Below are positions 13,576 to 27,958 of a stretch of DNA of 64,000 bases, piece by piece. Position 1 is the first letter of the stretch. Every line of letters begins with the position of its first letter. The position numbers were made by a program, and so were the translations under genes. Below the pieces are notes generated by a model. It had not been told where the DNA came from. It did not search any database and saw nothing but the letters and a program-made list of their open reading frames with translations. The stretch covers positions 4,970,001 to 5,034,000 of the forward strand of contig NC_051106.1 in NCBI RefSeq assembly GCF_901709675.1, given 5' to 3'. This DNA is from Syngnathus acus (lineage: Eukaryota; Chordata; Actinopteri; Syngnathiformes; Syngnathidae).

Positions 13576-16130
13576 TGTAAGTCCACTTGCTGTTGTGCAA
13601 TACAATCGGGACCATTTCTGATTGCGACCGTGCTCCAAGCATGCTTTTACTTATCGTTGATAAGTAACATCCAGAAACCTTTCTAAACACTCACATGTAA
13701 CCTGTGTATCACATTAAGAACTATATTTACTTTGCTCCACTGGCAAGAAACTTGTGCTTGTTGAAATGAAACTGCATTATACGGAAAATCTTTTTCAAAA
13801 AAATAATATACTTTTTTAGTGGATGACGATTAGCTAACAAAAAAAGGTTCCTTTCTTTTTTTTTTTTCCTGTCCACCTTGTAACGCGGCACTGTTTAACT
13901 TCAAAATGTCTTACGGTACAAGCTAAGTGTGTAAATATATCAGTCTTCAGTGCAGTAGGTTGCCGAAGTACCATTGAAAATAAAGTATGCAGCGCCCTGC
14001 TGACTACTACCTCATTATCATATTGTCAATATTTCTCTGATTCAACACCCTTTTATCATCTTTACATGTCCGTGACCTAACCTGAGCCATCCATGTTTTT
14101 TATCCTTCCTCAGCGCTCCTGCCAAATACTTTTGGAACTGTAATTACGGACTGTCCCATTCATTGTTGACTGATCTGTTTGTAAAGGTAACGCATGCTTC
14201 ACATTGAACACATCACTGGGTGAGACCCCCCCCCCCCCATCCCCCACTTAGCACCCCACCCATGATGGTTCCCAAGCGGGTATGAGTGATTTTTTTTGTT
14301 CCTCTTTTGAACAGTGTGTCATGATTGTTCTCTCACTGATGGACTGCAGACAGGGGCAAGGCTACTTGACTCCCTGCTCCTGCATTACTGAGTATTTATG
14401 GTGTGAAATATATCATTTGCAATGGTGTACATTTGTTCTCTCTGGTCATTCAATCGCCAGTATCTGTGTCCATATTGATTTTCAATAAGGTAAGGGATCA
14501 ATGGATTAAATATTCCCTAAAATCTGGTTGTAGTCTAACTTGATGTATTACCAACAAATAATGCAATGAGTCACACTTAACACTCGCAAATATGACAGCC
14601 AGTCATGTAAAACTTATATATTTCTTTATATACATTTTTTCTTATGTTATATTATATTATTTCTTTTATATTTTCTTTATATATTTTTTTATATATTTTT
14701 ATATGTTTCAAAGGAAAGGCGCTCAGACTGCATCGCCATTCTTCTTTGGTGTATTAATTGGGCAAAGAAGGAGAACAAAAAGCAGCCGAGAGCACATCCC
14801 TGCAGACCAGACATGGGTGGCAGTAAGTGGCACAAGTCGCTTTTATTGCCTCCAAACTATGACCATCAGCCAGTTCAGCGGAGGCATCGCAAATGCATCC
14901 GTCACAGGAAACACACAGACATGTTAGCTGTGATGATGGCGGGGAGGGGAATGGAGGGGCTGTATTATTTCAGCAAGCTGATATTCCAGGGGAGTTCAAG
15001 TATTCCCTTCTCTATATAATTATACGAGGCAATTTCCCTTTTTGAAATAATGTCTCGCTAGCCAATTAATTGTAATAATCCTCAACATGGAAACATCAGG
15101 GATAGGATGAGGGCAAAGACAATGGAGGCCCAAAGTTTTTGTCTTTTTTGCGCATGTGGTATCGTGGACCCAAGTTTGTGATGCGAGGTGAAAAGCCGCG
15201 ATACAGAAAGACAGACAGAAATTTTATTTTTCGAGTATTCCTTTGCTACTCTTTCCACTCAGGCTATTAAGAAATGGAAGATTATCGCATAGCATCATTT
15301 TGAGCTAAAGAAAACACTTGCACACGCACATTTCTAAAAAATTATAGTTAAAGCACGCTTGCTTCGTGATATGTCAATAAAAATATTAGAAAATTAAAAA
15401 GAAATTGAATATTTCTGTTTAAGACACATAAAACAAAAGAGAATTAACATTATTTTAAGGATGAAAATGCTCAACCAAAAGATATAATTTTGTCAATGAA
15501 AATTCTGCTAGTTTATTGATAACATATAATATAAAATGCCATTTATTAGGGCTAATAAAAATTCACAAAAATGTTACGGTAAAACAACCACTGCTTTACA
15601 CACGCAGAGCAGCAAAAATACAAACAAAGCACAGAACAAATCATTCACAGTCTTAAATTCTCTCTAAATCCAAACATGCCGATCATTGTAAATATTTATT
15701 ATTACTAAATTACCATTATCATTAAAAAACAAAACAAAGTAAAAAAAACGAGTGGTGATGCAAAAGATGAACTGTTTTGATACACTGCTCACAGATACAG
15801 TACAGCGAGGCAATCGTTCACCCTTCATTGACAGGTCCGAACACCTCCGGTCAGACCTCCGAAGACCCTCATCGAAATGCCACGGCGCTCTCCGAGCAAT
15901 GGCTGCCACGACGCCTTAAGTGTGTTTCATTATTCCTGAAGCAACACTGATGATGCTGGGGGAAAGGATTACACGTCAGGGTGAGTGATTGGCTTTGAAC
16001 AGAGCTGCTGCACACACTTTGTATCAAGACCACGCTCAAATTACACTTAGCTCGAAAAGGGAGCGCGCCGAGGCCCAGGAGAGCTGCTGGCACATAAACC
16101 AACAGTGGGACACCTTCGTTCTCTCTCATA

Positions 16131-16155
16131 CACACACACACACACACACACACAA
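16131..16155. repeat. (CA)n microsatellite
   Basis: Perfect CA run of about 25 bp in the desert downstream of esrrb. Confidence 0.9.
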
Positions 16156-17020
16156 ATTCCCTTTGTTGAAATTCCATGTGACCACACCCCATGACGTCCT
16201 TGTTTTTGAGTCGCAGACCCTATTCCGTATTTATTGTTCCATTTGTGAAATTGGAGCCCCCCCCAGGCTTGACAAACCGGTGGCGATTCAATAACACCAC
16301 AATCAGTGCTGTCAGACATTACGTCACATAAGTGGCAAATAAAATTCTTTCTGTGCTATTTGGGTGCATTGTAGAAGAATATCCTCCTCAAGAGAATACA
16401 AGGCAGACCACCACAGAAAAATCAAGCGGTTCGGAAATACAGATGGCTGCATAGATGGGTGTACCTGTTCCTGCACATGAGCGGTGCATCTCACACCTCT
16501 GACCCCGCCCACAGCTCCCTCCGGCCGATCGATAGTCTGTCAAAGTGCCTCGCAGGCGCAGCGACTGCAGGCCGTCTGAGATTTCGCCCTCTCATTGTCC
16601 ATCTTCACTATTTTAAGTGCGTTGATCAGGTTACACGCCGGCTCTCCTCGGCGCTAATGCACAGCTGAGCAACTGTCCTGAAAAACCTAATGAGCGGACC
16701 TTTGTCCTGCTCTGCTCAGGAACTTTTACCAAACTCTAATGCAAGCTCAAATACAGTGAATGAAAATGACTAAGTAGCACTCAAATTTTCCATGTACACA
16801 TCAAGGGACAAAATAGATGGTTTAAAAATAAAATGAAATGAAATAGTAGTTGTGTGAGAGCAAAAATGTATAGCGATACTTTCAAAGCATGAGAACAATT
16901 AAGGCCTCAGAGAGACTAATGTACTTGGAGAGGTTGCAAAGACTTTCCCAACCTTTTTTGAGAAATGACTGCTTTTAGGCCTCAAGTGTGTTCGTGCACA
17001 CTTAGTGTATGTAGAGAGGC

Positions 17021-17026
<6 letters not shown>

Positions 17027-17056
<30 letters not shown>
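17027..17056. repeat. (CA)n microsatellite
   Basis: Perfect CA run of about 30 bp. Confidence 0.9.
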
Positions 17057-17059
<3 letters not shown>

Positions 17060-18878
17060 GTAAACTACATGTGAAGGGTTTTGTTCTTTGCTTTGAGATT
17101 TATTTGCTCCTCTGTATCTTTATCTGTAGGATGAAGCTGTGAGGGAGCTGAAATATTTCCAACTATCTCCAGAATGTATCTACCTCCAACCATAGAGAAC
17201 ACTGTGGCGGGAAGTGTGCGAGTATATGTGTGTGTTTTGAGGAGGGGTCTTCTCTCACTGTTTTATTGCCTCTGCCATGTATTTACACGTTCTTATGGGC
17301 TTTTCCAATTTAAACACTGCTTTGGAAATAATGAAGGGAGATAAGGAACACTGATAAGCGTGGATACGTCCATCAAATGGAGAAAAAGCCACTAGGCTCA
17401 TTGCAGCGTTATTACCCAAGACTGAGACAGCACTTTGAACTCCATTATTAGGCTATTGCTTCATCTGAGTGTGGGGCTATCTGATATTTGACGACATTGA
17501 TGCCTGGAGTTTTTATTACTGTCTCAAGTGCAGTTGTAGTCACAGGTACTTCTGGAGATTGACGAACGATGTGGCTTTTATTGGTGAAAGTTGCGGTTGC
17601 TGAAATTCGCATATGTCAGGAATTAATTACACACTATGAGTGTAATTATTTACAAATAAAAAACAGACTGTTCAGAATTTGGTGGGATTTTAAAATGTCT
17701 TTTTTTTTTAAATTACACTACAGTGTATTTCTGATTATTGTTAGCTTAATCGAAAATCAGTCCATTTTAAAATATATCAAATAATTATTTGTTATAAAAT
17801 GCCTGATTGTAATATATAATATAATATTAATAGATAATTAATATTATATATTTCATTTTGATTTTAAGTGATCATTGTGGTTTTTACTTTATTCTTTTTC
17901 TTTTCTTTCTTTTTAATATCTTAGCCTGTTTTGCTGGTATAAAATTCATTCTCATTTATTTCAAAACCGCCATATTTGCGTAGCCATTGTCTGACTGTCT
18001 TCCAGACTCATGATTCGGATCCCTTCATGGCAGGATTTTATCGGGGGCCCAAAGGTGCTGAGAGGAAATGGTCCGGCTCAACTCCGGAGGGAAGCCACAG
18101 ATGGGCTTGACCTTTTGCAGTGTGTCAAGCAAAGGTTAGAAATCTCCACTGGCCTTAAAACAAATGCACTTGTTCGCCATAATGGAGAAGGCCCCTGCCT
18201 CTCACGGTTAAGACCAGCCGCTTCGGCCCCGGGAGAATTCCCACTCGTGGAATTCTCTCTACGTGCACACACATACGGAAAAACACGCACGTGCATGCAC
18301 ATGCACACGGTTCGGTTTGATATAAAATTAAGTTAGGTGTTTATTCTTTTTGGAAGTTTTTTTTTTTAATCATCACACTCCCTGATGATGCCAGTAAAAA
18401 TTCTATATTGAAATATATAGCCGTCAGTATCTGATCAGGCAGCAAAGAATGCATGAGGGACATCACATCACACATCCCTTATCCTTTTTTCCAGATATAC
18501 TGCACAACTCTCATAAATATTTGCAAGATGTTCTGTCTGTCGAGGGGCCTACAGACATATTGTGCATCATATAACACACGTATGCCCCTGCTCATAATTT
18601 ATACATTTATATTCATATACACCTGATTTTTGTGTTTAAAATACGACTCATAAAGTGTGATTCATGGAAATGGACAGATCGCATGTGATTCCTGAATGAA
18701 ATTTCATATAGATCAAATGCTTTAGTGTCCCTTCACTCTCCTGTGCAAGGGGAGAGCCTTGACCATGCAGGTAATTTACAATGTTATGAGATGAGTGCAA
18801 AACATGCTGTAAATAAATAAGAGCCTACCCATTTCATTTTAGGACAGGGGGAGGTTAGACACGTCCACAGCGCCCCTG

Positions 18879-18880
<2 letters not shown>

Positions 18881-18947
<67 letters not shown>
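18881..18947. repeat. (CA)n microsatellite
   Basis: Perfect CA run of about 67 bp. The valine-cysteine open frames on the minus strand here are translations of the repeat and are not genes. Confidence 0.95.
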
Positions 18948-18949
<2 letters not shown>

Positions 18950-21900
18950 CACCTCTCCTGCACATCGCTGCCCTTTTGAAAGTGCGGCATCCCTTGGCTG
19001 GGCGCGTGTGTATATCATCCAGAGGAGGCAAGCACAAATGGGGCAGCAAGCGACACTATGCAGTCCATTTGCTAATTTCAATATGGTGTCCGTCTGTGTG
19101 GCTTTGGCCTTGGGCACAAGCGCAGCCCCACGCCAAGCCCCCCGCCCCGCTCTCGTCATTCAACGCTCCCCCATTGGCAAGCCTGCGTGATGTCCCTTTG
19201 ACCTTGCTCTCAATCACAAACATACATGCACTCCTATTGACTGCATAAGAAAGCATTCACAATTATTTCCGGCATCAATGTTAGGGTGTTCAGAAAAGTC
19301 AGTCAGCCAACGTATTCACATCTTGCCACATGCATTCTTAAGCTTCAAATGTGTTTAATGTTGTAAAGGCGGGCATCAGAAATTCTTTTTGTCTTTACCT
19401 CAGCACAAGCCGAGCCGGCTGTTAGAAATCCCAATAAGTAAGTGTGCGCGTGTGGTGTGTTTACTGGGCTCTGGCAACAACGACGTACATGGCAAATGTC
19501 ACTTTGAATTGCCGTGCTTTGCTCAATAGCCCTGCACACTGATGTGGCAATGATCATTCCCCAGCTGCTCGCCGTAATGGCAAATTGAGTGTGTTTTCTT
19601 GCTAATGTTGCTTCTCCTTTGTCACATGTCCACCCTGACGTGACAAAGAATATGAACATGAAAAAAAAAATAGTTTTAATTATTTAATTTATAATTATAA
19701 CCGAGATTCTAGTATTTGTTATCAATTAATTCCTAACAATCTTAATTTTGTAGCATTCCGCTTGACTACATTGCTTCCACACTACGTCATTTTGTTTGTT
19801 CCAAACGAATTCCAGCCTCTTTGCAATGACAATTTCCACTATTGCAACAAATATTAGTGGCCAATTCCCCACTCAAGGCCCAGGTATCAAATGATCGGCC
19901 GCCACTGCTTTATTTTCTTGTCATTGTTTTGACCTGACGAGGCTGCTCACTGACTGTGCTCCTGTTTCGTTTTTTTTTACTGGCCCATGAATTGTGATTA
20001 AAACATCTCCCATGAAATGTTTTACAGTTGTTGCACACCGTGCCTCTTTCCACCGCCATGCCTCTCTCTCTCTCTCACCCTCTGCCCATTCTCCTGCGAA
20101 TGTGTTGTGGAGGTGTTAGAGCAGAAGCGGAGGGAATAGCTCACAATCCTTTGTGCATTATTGTAATTAGATTTCCCAGGATAGCTCAATTAAGTTATCC
20201 TCCTCTTGGGACCTGCCGGTTTGTAGTTCTCTCTCAGGGCATCTGCTCTGTTAAGTACAGGCAAAAAACATAAATGGACATTTAGATTTGAAGAAGTTTG
20301 AGGAAGTGATCATTTCTGTTGGTTTCTCTAACTGTGTTTTTCCTCTCTGCAGAAAGCCAGAGGGCAAAGTGAAAGAACCCTCAAGGCAGATGCTGAAAAA
20401 TGAAGCCTTGTAAAATAATGCCATCTACTGTATATTATAATGAGAAGAGCTCCACCTATGGATCACCTGTTAAATTGCAACCACACAGAAGCAGATCACA
20501 AGTGGCTCGTACCGCTTGAGCGGGAGGAAAGGTGACTGGTGGGGTCGGCGCCTTGTTCAAGGGCACCTTAACAGAAAACAGGTTAGGAGCTCCCCTTTTT
20601 TTGTATGTCCACAGTGGCCTTCAGTTCCATAACCAAAGTTCCAACAGAAGAGTTATTTCGCTTAAATTCTATCTCCATTTCCAGGGTTATCATCACGTAT
20701 TTCCCCAATTTGCCAAGGGTGTGAAAAGTCAAGGCCTCGGGGGACCATTTCATTTCACGTGGCCTGCTAAAGTAGGTAAGTCAATATTACCATAACCTAT
20801 CAATAAGACTTTTTCACCCAAAAATGTTTTTAGATTTTCCACTGAGCCTGATATTTTTTGCATTGAATCGAACCTGTGCAGTTATAACATTTTTGGTCCA
20901 ACCCCCAAACTTTCTTGTTATAAATTAATTGGATGCAGACAATTTACATGCAAACAGCAAAATGTATGACATTGTGGATATTTTTGGCTGGTGTTAGCAT
21001 TTAATGGGCACACTTTGCAAACTAATTCAATTAGCAAGCTGACTTTGTAAAGTTTAATAAATATATTTCACATTTCTAAAACGTTTTTACTGTATTTGTA
21101 TTACCACATGACAGAATGGACACATGCAAAATGTTCAATAATTATAAAAATAGAATATATCTAATAATATATGTACTGTATTTAGCAGATTGTGTGGGGA
21201 AATCATTTTGAACAGTTTTATCACTATACTTCATGAGTATCAGGCCTATTTTAATCCAGATAATGGTCTGCCTCTAAGGCTCTGGCTTGCTTTCTGTTCA
21301 TATTGTATCAGTCTGATGGACCCTGAGCTAAGAGTTAAGAATCCGTCCCGAGTGTTGCGTAATTATTTATTTGTCTGAATGGCAACGGCTTGAATACGTT
21401 TGAAGGAATTGCACGTCATGTGGTGGTGACAAAAGGAGATTCAGCACTTTTGATGATATGTGGTTACATTACTGCTCTCAAGGCTGCCGCTGAGTTGAAA
21501 TGCGCCAGTAACATTTCCTTTTATTTATATCCGTAGACCTTGGCTGAAATAAATGAGTTGAGACAAGTGTGAGGGCCCGATGTTACGAACAATTTCTTCC
21601 CGACGTGGGGAAACGACATTCAACTCTTTCACTGCCAGCGGCTGACAGGCTGACGCGGGCGTGCGGCGGGAGGCCTCTTAAAAAAGATTCAATGTCGGCA
21701 TCAATGTGAAAGTCATTGTGTCATTATCTTAAATCTTAACAATGCAGCCGGGATGAGAGTGTGAGAGCCGGGCATATCTGTCAGGGTGGTGCAGGTGATG
21801 TTTTATTCTCTGTGTACAGTGAGCCTGAGATTAGCGGTCCCAACCGACGAAGTCATAATTTACTGCCACTTTTAATATTCTGTCATACTTAAATTTTTTA

Positions 21901-23552
21901 TTGCTCACTTTTATGGCCATATCCTTATGTCCCGCGCTTATGAACTTTTCTATGCAAATCACTCACTCGAATCAAAAATAGACGTGGATGATCAAGCAAC
22001 TGGAGACATTTACAAAATGGGGCTCCCATCTTTTCTTCTCCCAACGTTCTTTCGGCTTCTTTCTGTGTGGTCCGTCGGATGGATGCGGACAGCTGTCGCT
22101 ATAATATAACCAAAGAAACGCTCTCAGAGATTTGGAATTCAATCTGACGTCAACTCGAGAAGAAAAGTGGACTGGAAACATATTTTCTCATTGCATGTAA
22201 GCGGTCAAATGTTTCAGTGTGAGAACAAACAAATCCTTTGGCTCACCCCAGGCTGTGCACTTGCAGTCACAGGGGACTACTTTCTGCGAGCTGCACATTT
22301 GTGCACGCTTCACCTCGCTGTATTTTCACACACTTCTTGTTTATACTTCCTCTGAAGCTTGACAGGCCGACGGCGGCCGGCGGGGAAGGAATTGAGCGGC
22401 GAAGAGGATGAGGTGGAGATTTACGACAGTATGGAGCTGCCTCTTTGAGGACAATGTTTATGAATGCATTTAGATGTTGTCCTCTGACTTTGTCTGCCGC
22501 TGCCGTCTGGAGAGTCACAAAGGCGAGCAAAGGGAGCTGTGCTTTTTAATCTGATGCATGGATCACATACCCAGCCAAGCTTGGGAGGAGGGGGGGGTAC
22601 TGCTGGGGGACTGACCAGAGGCATGCGGGACTGGGCTATTGTCCTGGTGCCGTGGCGACTGGGGGCAATCAATATTACATTAGTATGATCGCACTATATG
22701 GATACAACCACCGCGGTGACCCCCTTCTTCCCCCAATGGGCTTTTAATGAGAATTATTTGATTGGGAAAGGTGCAGTCTCGAGGGTGGGGGGGGGGGGGA
22801 CGTTGGATGTGCAGGGGCCTTCTAAAGCGTTCATGAACGGCCCTAATGAGGGTGCCAAATGGAGACATAAAGAGGCAATGGGTACACTTTTCACTTTAGT
22901 TTGACATACCGTCGCTGCCTCCTGAAGTCCTTGAGAGGGCATTGGTGGAGGGCGCCACCACGTTTGGAGACTTACTCCTCCTCCTTGGGCCCATTTTTGA
23001 AGGTATTGACCTTGAGAGGAAAGAGGTAGTAAGGAGGTGAGCTGTGGTTCCAACCGGATCATTATTTCTTCTTCTAATCAAAAAATTCTGCTCTTTGTAG
23101 AGCAAACAAGAAAGAAACACATAAAGAAAAAATGCAAAATCCTATTGTATGGAAATAATCACGCCTCATTTTCATCCCATTCATTTGGAGCACACGCAGC
23201 ATTATTGGATCTCATACAGACACACAAACAAAAGCCTCCCTCCCTTGCCCTGACCCTGATCTGTGTTGGACAAGTTCACCATCTTCCTCTTCCTCAAGTC
23301 CCAGTCAATGGGTGTCAATATGTTGGATTGGCCACTCGACAGCGGCACGAAAGAGAGTCGATGAGAGGCTGATAAGCAGCAAGAGGCTGATTTGTTTTCA
23401 TAATGACGGCTTAAATGAGAGCGTGGCGGCCCTGTCGTTGACCCCACATCACCCTAAACAACGAACGTTCATCAATAATGGGAAGGATGCAAACTCTGGA
23501 CGGACACTTGGTGGCCTTGGAGCCAGTGAGAAAATTTGACTTTTAACTCTGT

Positions 23553-23627
23553 TACTTCATGTAAAGCACTTTGTCTGCAACAATGGTTGTTTTAAACGTG
23601 CTTTATAAATAAAGTTGAGTTGAGGTT
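23553..23627 (+). mobile_element. 3' tail of a truncated LINE or LINE-derived SINE
   Basis: The sequence runs TAAAGCACTTTGTCTGC, then ACGTGCTTTATAAATAAAG, then two TTGAG units and a T-run. A 'TAAAGC-CTTTG ... GTGCTTTATAAATAAA' segment ending in short tandem repeats is the familiar 3' end of L2/CR1-type fish retroposons. No reverse-transcriptase coding is attached, so this is a dead 5'-truncated copy. Confidence 0.55.
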
Positions 23628-24099
23628 TTTTTTTTTCTAGGTGTAGGAGCCTTTTGTTTGTACTTCTGTCTGTTTTCAAATTCTCTTTTTATTATCAAAT
23701 CTTTTTGTACTTTACTCGTCTGCTTTAGTGTCCTAAATTCCCTTTAATGGATCGTAAAACTATTCCCCCCGTTGATTTCGAAGATATCACCTCCTCAAAG
23801 TCAAATCACATCTCCTCCATTGTCATTGTTACCTAATTGACTCCTGCTCACAATATTAATTTTACTATATGTAGATGTATACATTTAAGTGACTGCAGTA
23901 TGAAACGGTGATATATTGACACGTGTGGCGGTTGAGGATAAGAGTGGACTTTTCAATGGATCATTTCCCCCCGTTAACATAAAGATTGTTGCTCCATGTC
24001 TTAGGCCACTTTATAGCATGAAAGCAAACAATAGCCTTTTACTAGAGTGCCATCCTCCTCCCCTATGACAGGCTTTTATGGCGTGACAGTTGCACTAAA

Positions 24100-24310
24100 C
24101 CTCCGCAATTACTTTTCAATTAGCACACCGACCATTTCCAACACTGCGGCGCAATTATTTTATAGCCCAGTGTCTTAGCCCATTAATGGTGCTACCAACA
24201 GCACGGGAAGTGATAAACCATCTGGCCGGGCTCCCAAAGAGATAGAGCACACTTAATGGAGTGAAAAAGTAAAAGCAATTAATGTCACATTAATATAATG
24301 ATAATAATGC
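24100..24310. promoter_or_regulatory. Candidate conserved non-coding element rich in TAAT/ATTA cores
   Basis: Within about 200 bp of ordinary base composition there are at least eight homeodomain-type cores (caattac, caattagc, caattatt, cattaatgg, cttaatgg, gcaattaatg, cattaatat, and others). The cores are embedded in non-repetitive sequence with no open frame, the usual look of a vertebrate developmental enhancer. Function and conservation are inferred, not shown. Confidence 0.35.
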
Positions 24311-27300
24311 TTGCACGTACAGCTCCGGCAGGAAGAGCAGGGCCCTGGCACACATTGTTAAACTGGAGAGAGGCCGCCGTAGACGATACGCGTACACTCG
24401 GCACTATGGAGGATTCACTGCTCCTCCGGCACGCTTCAGCCAAGTGCTAGCAATTAGTTTGATGCTTTTATGAATTTAGTATGTGTCTAGGATCACTTTG
24501 AAAGTAGGAGGAGAGTGTAAATGTGCTTTGAAAACTTGCACATATTGATTTACATGACGTTACCAAAGCTGATTAACTTTTAATACTAAAAAACACACTA
24601 GTATTGTTGCTGTTTATTTATTATGTTTTAGTTTTTGTTATTATATTTTGTGTTGACTTGGAGATTTGTGTTGTGTTAGTTATCTCATTTACGTCATACC
24701 CTAAGACCAGTAAGCACATGCATAAAATTTTTCCCCTTGTTGTGTGTTAGCTCTCATAATTTACAAATTAGTTGAGTTTAAGAATTATATCTGTGCGGCC
24801 CACTCTAGGTGTTTTTTTTTTTTCTTCGTTGAATTATCCAGACAAACTACATTTTGACCATTTTGCCAACAACTGCACATTTTAATAGGTTGTATTATTT
24901 TGACAGAGCCAAATAATATTTCCCGTCAATCAGCGAAATATGCATTATTTTGCTTTCAATCAGCAAGTCTAGTTGTCAGCATTGTTGTCCTGGCATAAAA
25001 AAATACAAAAACCTTTGTGAGGTGGAGCTTTCTGACATGAAGATTTGCCAAATGCTCTTTTAACATTGCAAATACATCAGCCAATTGAAGACGCCTGCTG
25101 TGACTTGTTTAATTTGTTCCGTGTATGAATAAGTGCGCACGGGTGTGTGCGTGCCGGGGCCTGTCCCAGGAGTAGCCCCCGCTGTCCTATATCTCCTGAC
25201 CCCTCTGTGTTCTCGCCGCCCTACTCTGTTTGTGTTAATTCCTCTACATCTCCAGGGTGGCTTACATTAGAATATCTTAACCAGTGGGCTGCATTAGCAT
25301 AGCGTGATGGATGCCGCTGAATCTCCATGCCAGATAATGTCCACATTTTGCATTTTAAACTAAGCTACGCAATGGACGTGCTATCCATTTTCACAAGGGG
25401 AAATGAGGTCCTGGTGGGAGAGCGCTTGGCACTCTGTCATCCCATGCCAAGCTCCCTGCCCAGGTTTTGTGACACCTCTGGGGCACCATACAGAGACAGG
25501 TTGAGGGTCATCGCCTAGTACTGGTCAGCTGTGATGTCACATAAACTTGGGTGTCAGCTCACGGCTGCTTGTTTGTTCAAAGCGTTCTAAAGTTGGCGAT
25601 GGAGTGCTTGTTTGGCTTTCTCCTGCAATATTCATGCGTTTCCGGACGTCCACCTGTCTGCGCCGCTCTGCGCGGTACACGCCGCGCTCCCTCTCGCCCA
25701 GTTACGTTCAAGTGAAGCGTGATAAATCATGCATAATTTCCATTTTAATCCGTACGGTTCAGCAGATGACTCGTGTGCAGCAGGCCCGCTGTGGCCGTGT
25801 GTTGATTTCCGTTGCAAGGCTGACACAGTCCTCAGCAGTTGATCAATAGGAATAAATCAAAGAGGGGGGGGGGGCTTTTATGTGACACCACATAGTTGTA
25901 CATTTATAAGCCTCTTTATGAGATAAGATCTCAACACTTGAGCTTGTGTCAGACACACCGACACACACACACACATAGCAGGTAGACCATCACAAAAGTC
26001 TGAGTATTGTATAAAGGCTGTATCTGTCTTTCTTATTACCATTGAAAAGAAAAAAAGAATTGCTTATTTGCCTGTAATTGATCTGCAAATAATTTTTTGC
26101 CATTTCTTAATATATTTGTTTCCCTTATGCCATTTCCATCTACCAAGTAGAAGACGGTAGATTCGACAAATTTGAGTATATGTGATATAAATAAATAATC
26201 TTCATCTCAAATTTATGCACATTATATTCTATTCCACTAATATCTTATTTTGCATCAAATATAGTGAATCATAGTCCTTCCCATATCAACTGAATGATAG
26301 ACAGAGATAAGTCGTCTCCTTGTTTTCTCTTCACACAACCATGAAAGACATGGCCGTGAAGCCGAGTCATTCTGTAATGTTCTGCTAATTAGGTTTGACT
26401 AATTATGATTCTTTTATGTAGCAATATAAGCTTGGAGGTCCCCCCCCCCTCTTATCACCATATAGGATCATGCTACGCTTCATTGATCATGATTGCATAC
26501 AAAGGCCTGCCTTTTCTGTTTATTTTCAAATTAAATATTAGCTCAAAGCAATTTTTTTGTGTGTGGGAAGGGTGGGAGTAATTACACTGTTACACCTCCC
26601 CACCAATTGACCGCTCCAGAATGTGATCAAGTGAGACTTTAATTAGATGCTTGGACATTAGTGTGCGTGTGTGTGTGCGTGCGTTTCGGGTTAGGAAAAG
26701 CCGGCAGGATGCTTTCAACAGCAGGCACATTGACTGAGCTCCAATTACATCCGCCTTTAAGTAGCAAATTGATTGGGGAAGGGGAGGTTGCCTTTACGAG
26801 CTAAGTGTTTCTGAATAGAGCTGCAGCACATACACCTCCGCTTCTGTCCTTTCTGGTGCCTCATAAAGACAATGCCCGTGGAATGGAGTGTTGAGTCTGT
26901 GAAAAGCAGGAGGGATAATGTAACAATGTATTGTGGAAAAGGCAGGATGTCTCAACAGACAAGGGTGGAGGTGCACGGCAAGGATTGCCACTGTGCTCTC
27001 CTTCTATTTGTCCACAGATGATGGATAGCAACAGTGGGGCGAATAAAACTGAGCATTCCTCATGCTGTCACCATAATGAAATGCCAACATACCGGGATTT
27101 GGTCACAATACGGAGTGCAGCACTTCTGAGAGATGCCAGCCCATCATGCCACTTGTCAAAGACTTCATGTGTCACCTTGGAGCGGCTCCTTAGCACTTGA
27201 TTCTTTGCTGGGACTTCCCAGTCCAACTCATCTGGGATGTTATGGCCATTGTTGTGTAGTTGTTGTTATTCCTCTGTAGAGTTGCAATGGAGATGTTGAA

Positions 27301-27390
27301 ATATGATCTATGTGGTTTTTTTTTTTTTAGAACATACTTGGAAATTCCTTGTGAATTTTCCAATTGACTGGTAATGAGGTCAGGATGCAG

Positions 27391-27543
<153 letters not shown>

Positions 27544-27632
27544 ATCATTGTTGTCAATAATTTTGACTGTGGCTCTCCTTTGCCCCCAATGTGAAGGCTT
27601 TACCAAAAGTATACCAAAAAGACCCTTTATAG

Positions 27633-27958
27633 CACAGGTGTCAAACTCAAGGCCCAGGGGCCAGATACGGCCCGCCACATCATTTTATGTGGCCCGCGAA
27701 GACAAATTGTGCATCATATTCGTGTGGCATTACTAGAATTGCAAATTGTCTTCACTTTTAATTTCTTTTTTTTTAAATATTTGACCAGTTTTTACTCGTC
27801 TGATTTGAAAACGAGTTATTTGTCCGTTTGTTTTGTAGCTTTTACTGTATATAATATGAGGTGCTCGTACATTTATTTGGGTTGACCCTCATAATGACCC
27901 TCCGAAAGAAGCTATGACTACAATGCGGCCCGCGACAAAAATTTGTTTGACACCCCTG
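27633..27958. mobile_element. Non-autonomous hAT-like element with perfect 8-bp target duplication
   Basis: The ends are CACAGGTGTCAAAC on the left and, in reverse complement, CAGGGGTGTCAAAC on the right: 14-bp inverted repeats with two mismatches. The element is flanked on both sides by the identical octamer CTTTATAG (27625-27632 and 27959-27966), the duplication size made by hAT transposases. The interior has the GGCCCGC words seen in a very common fish repeat. At 326 bp it has no transposase frame, so it depended on a helper. Confidence 0.88.

Larger units (their letters stand above)
11541..22700. other. Gene desert, left part
   Basis: No protein-coding gene can be supported on either strand. 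Open frames are under about 110 codons, are low in complexity or microsatellite-derived, and match no family I know. Contents: a 382-bp inverted-repeat element at 13194-13575, CA microsatellites near 16.13, 17.03 and 18.88 kb, AT-rich tracts (14.63-14.71, 17.78-17.87 kb), and an exon-like segment at 20353-20413. Several moderately GC stretches with embedded TAAT cores (for example 21.48-22.13 kb) look like conserved non-coding DNA, but this cannot be tested here. Confidence 0.6.

Noticed and set aside
23007-23015. Perfect ERR response element TCAAGGTCA (minus strand) in the desert, and another match at 44661-44669
   Set aside because: With eight fixed bases about two matches are expected by chance in 64 kb on two strands, so they are no evidence for esrrb autoregulation.
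27018-27200. Open frame beginning MMDSNSGANKTEHSS after a tccacag acceptor
   Set aside because: It lacks a clear donor or polyadenylation signal and matches no family I know; most likely chance in a long non-coding region.
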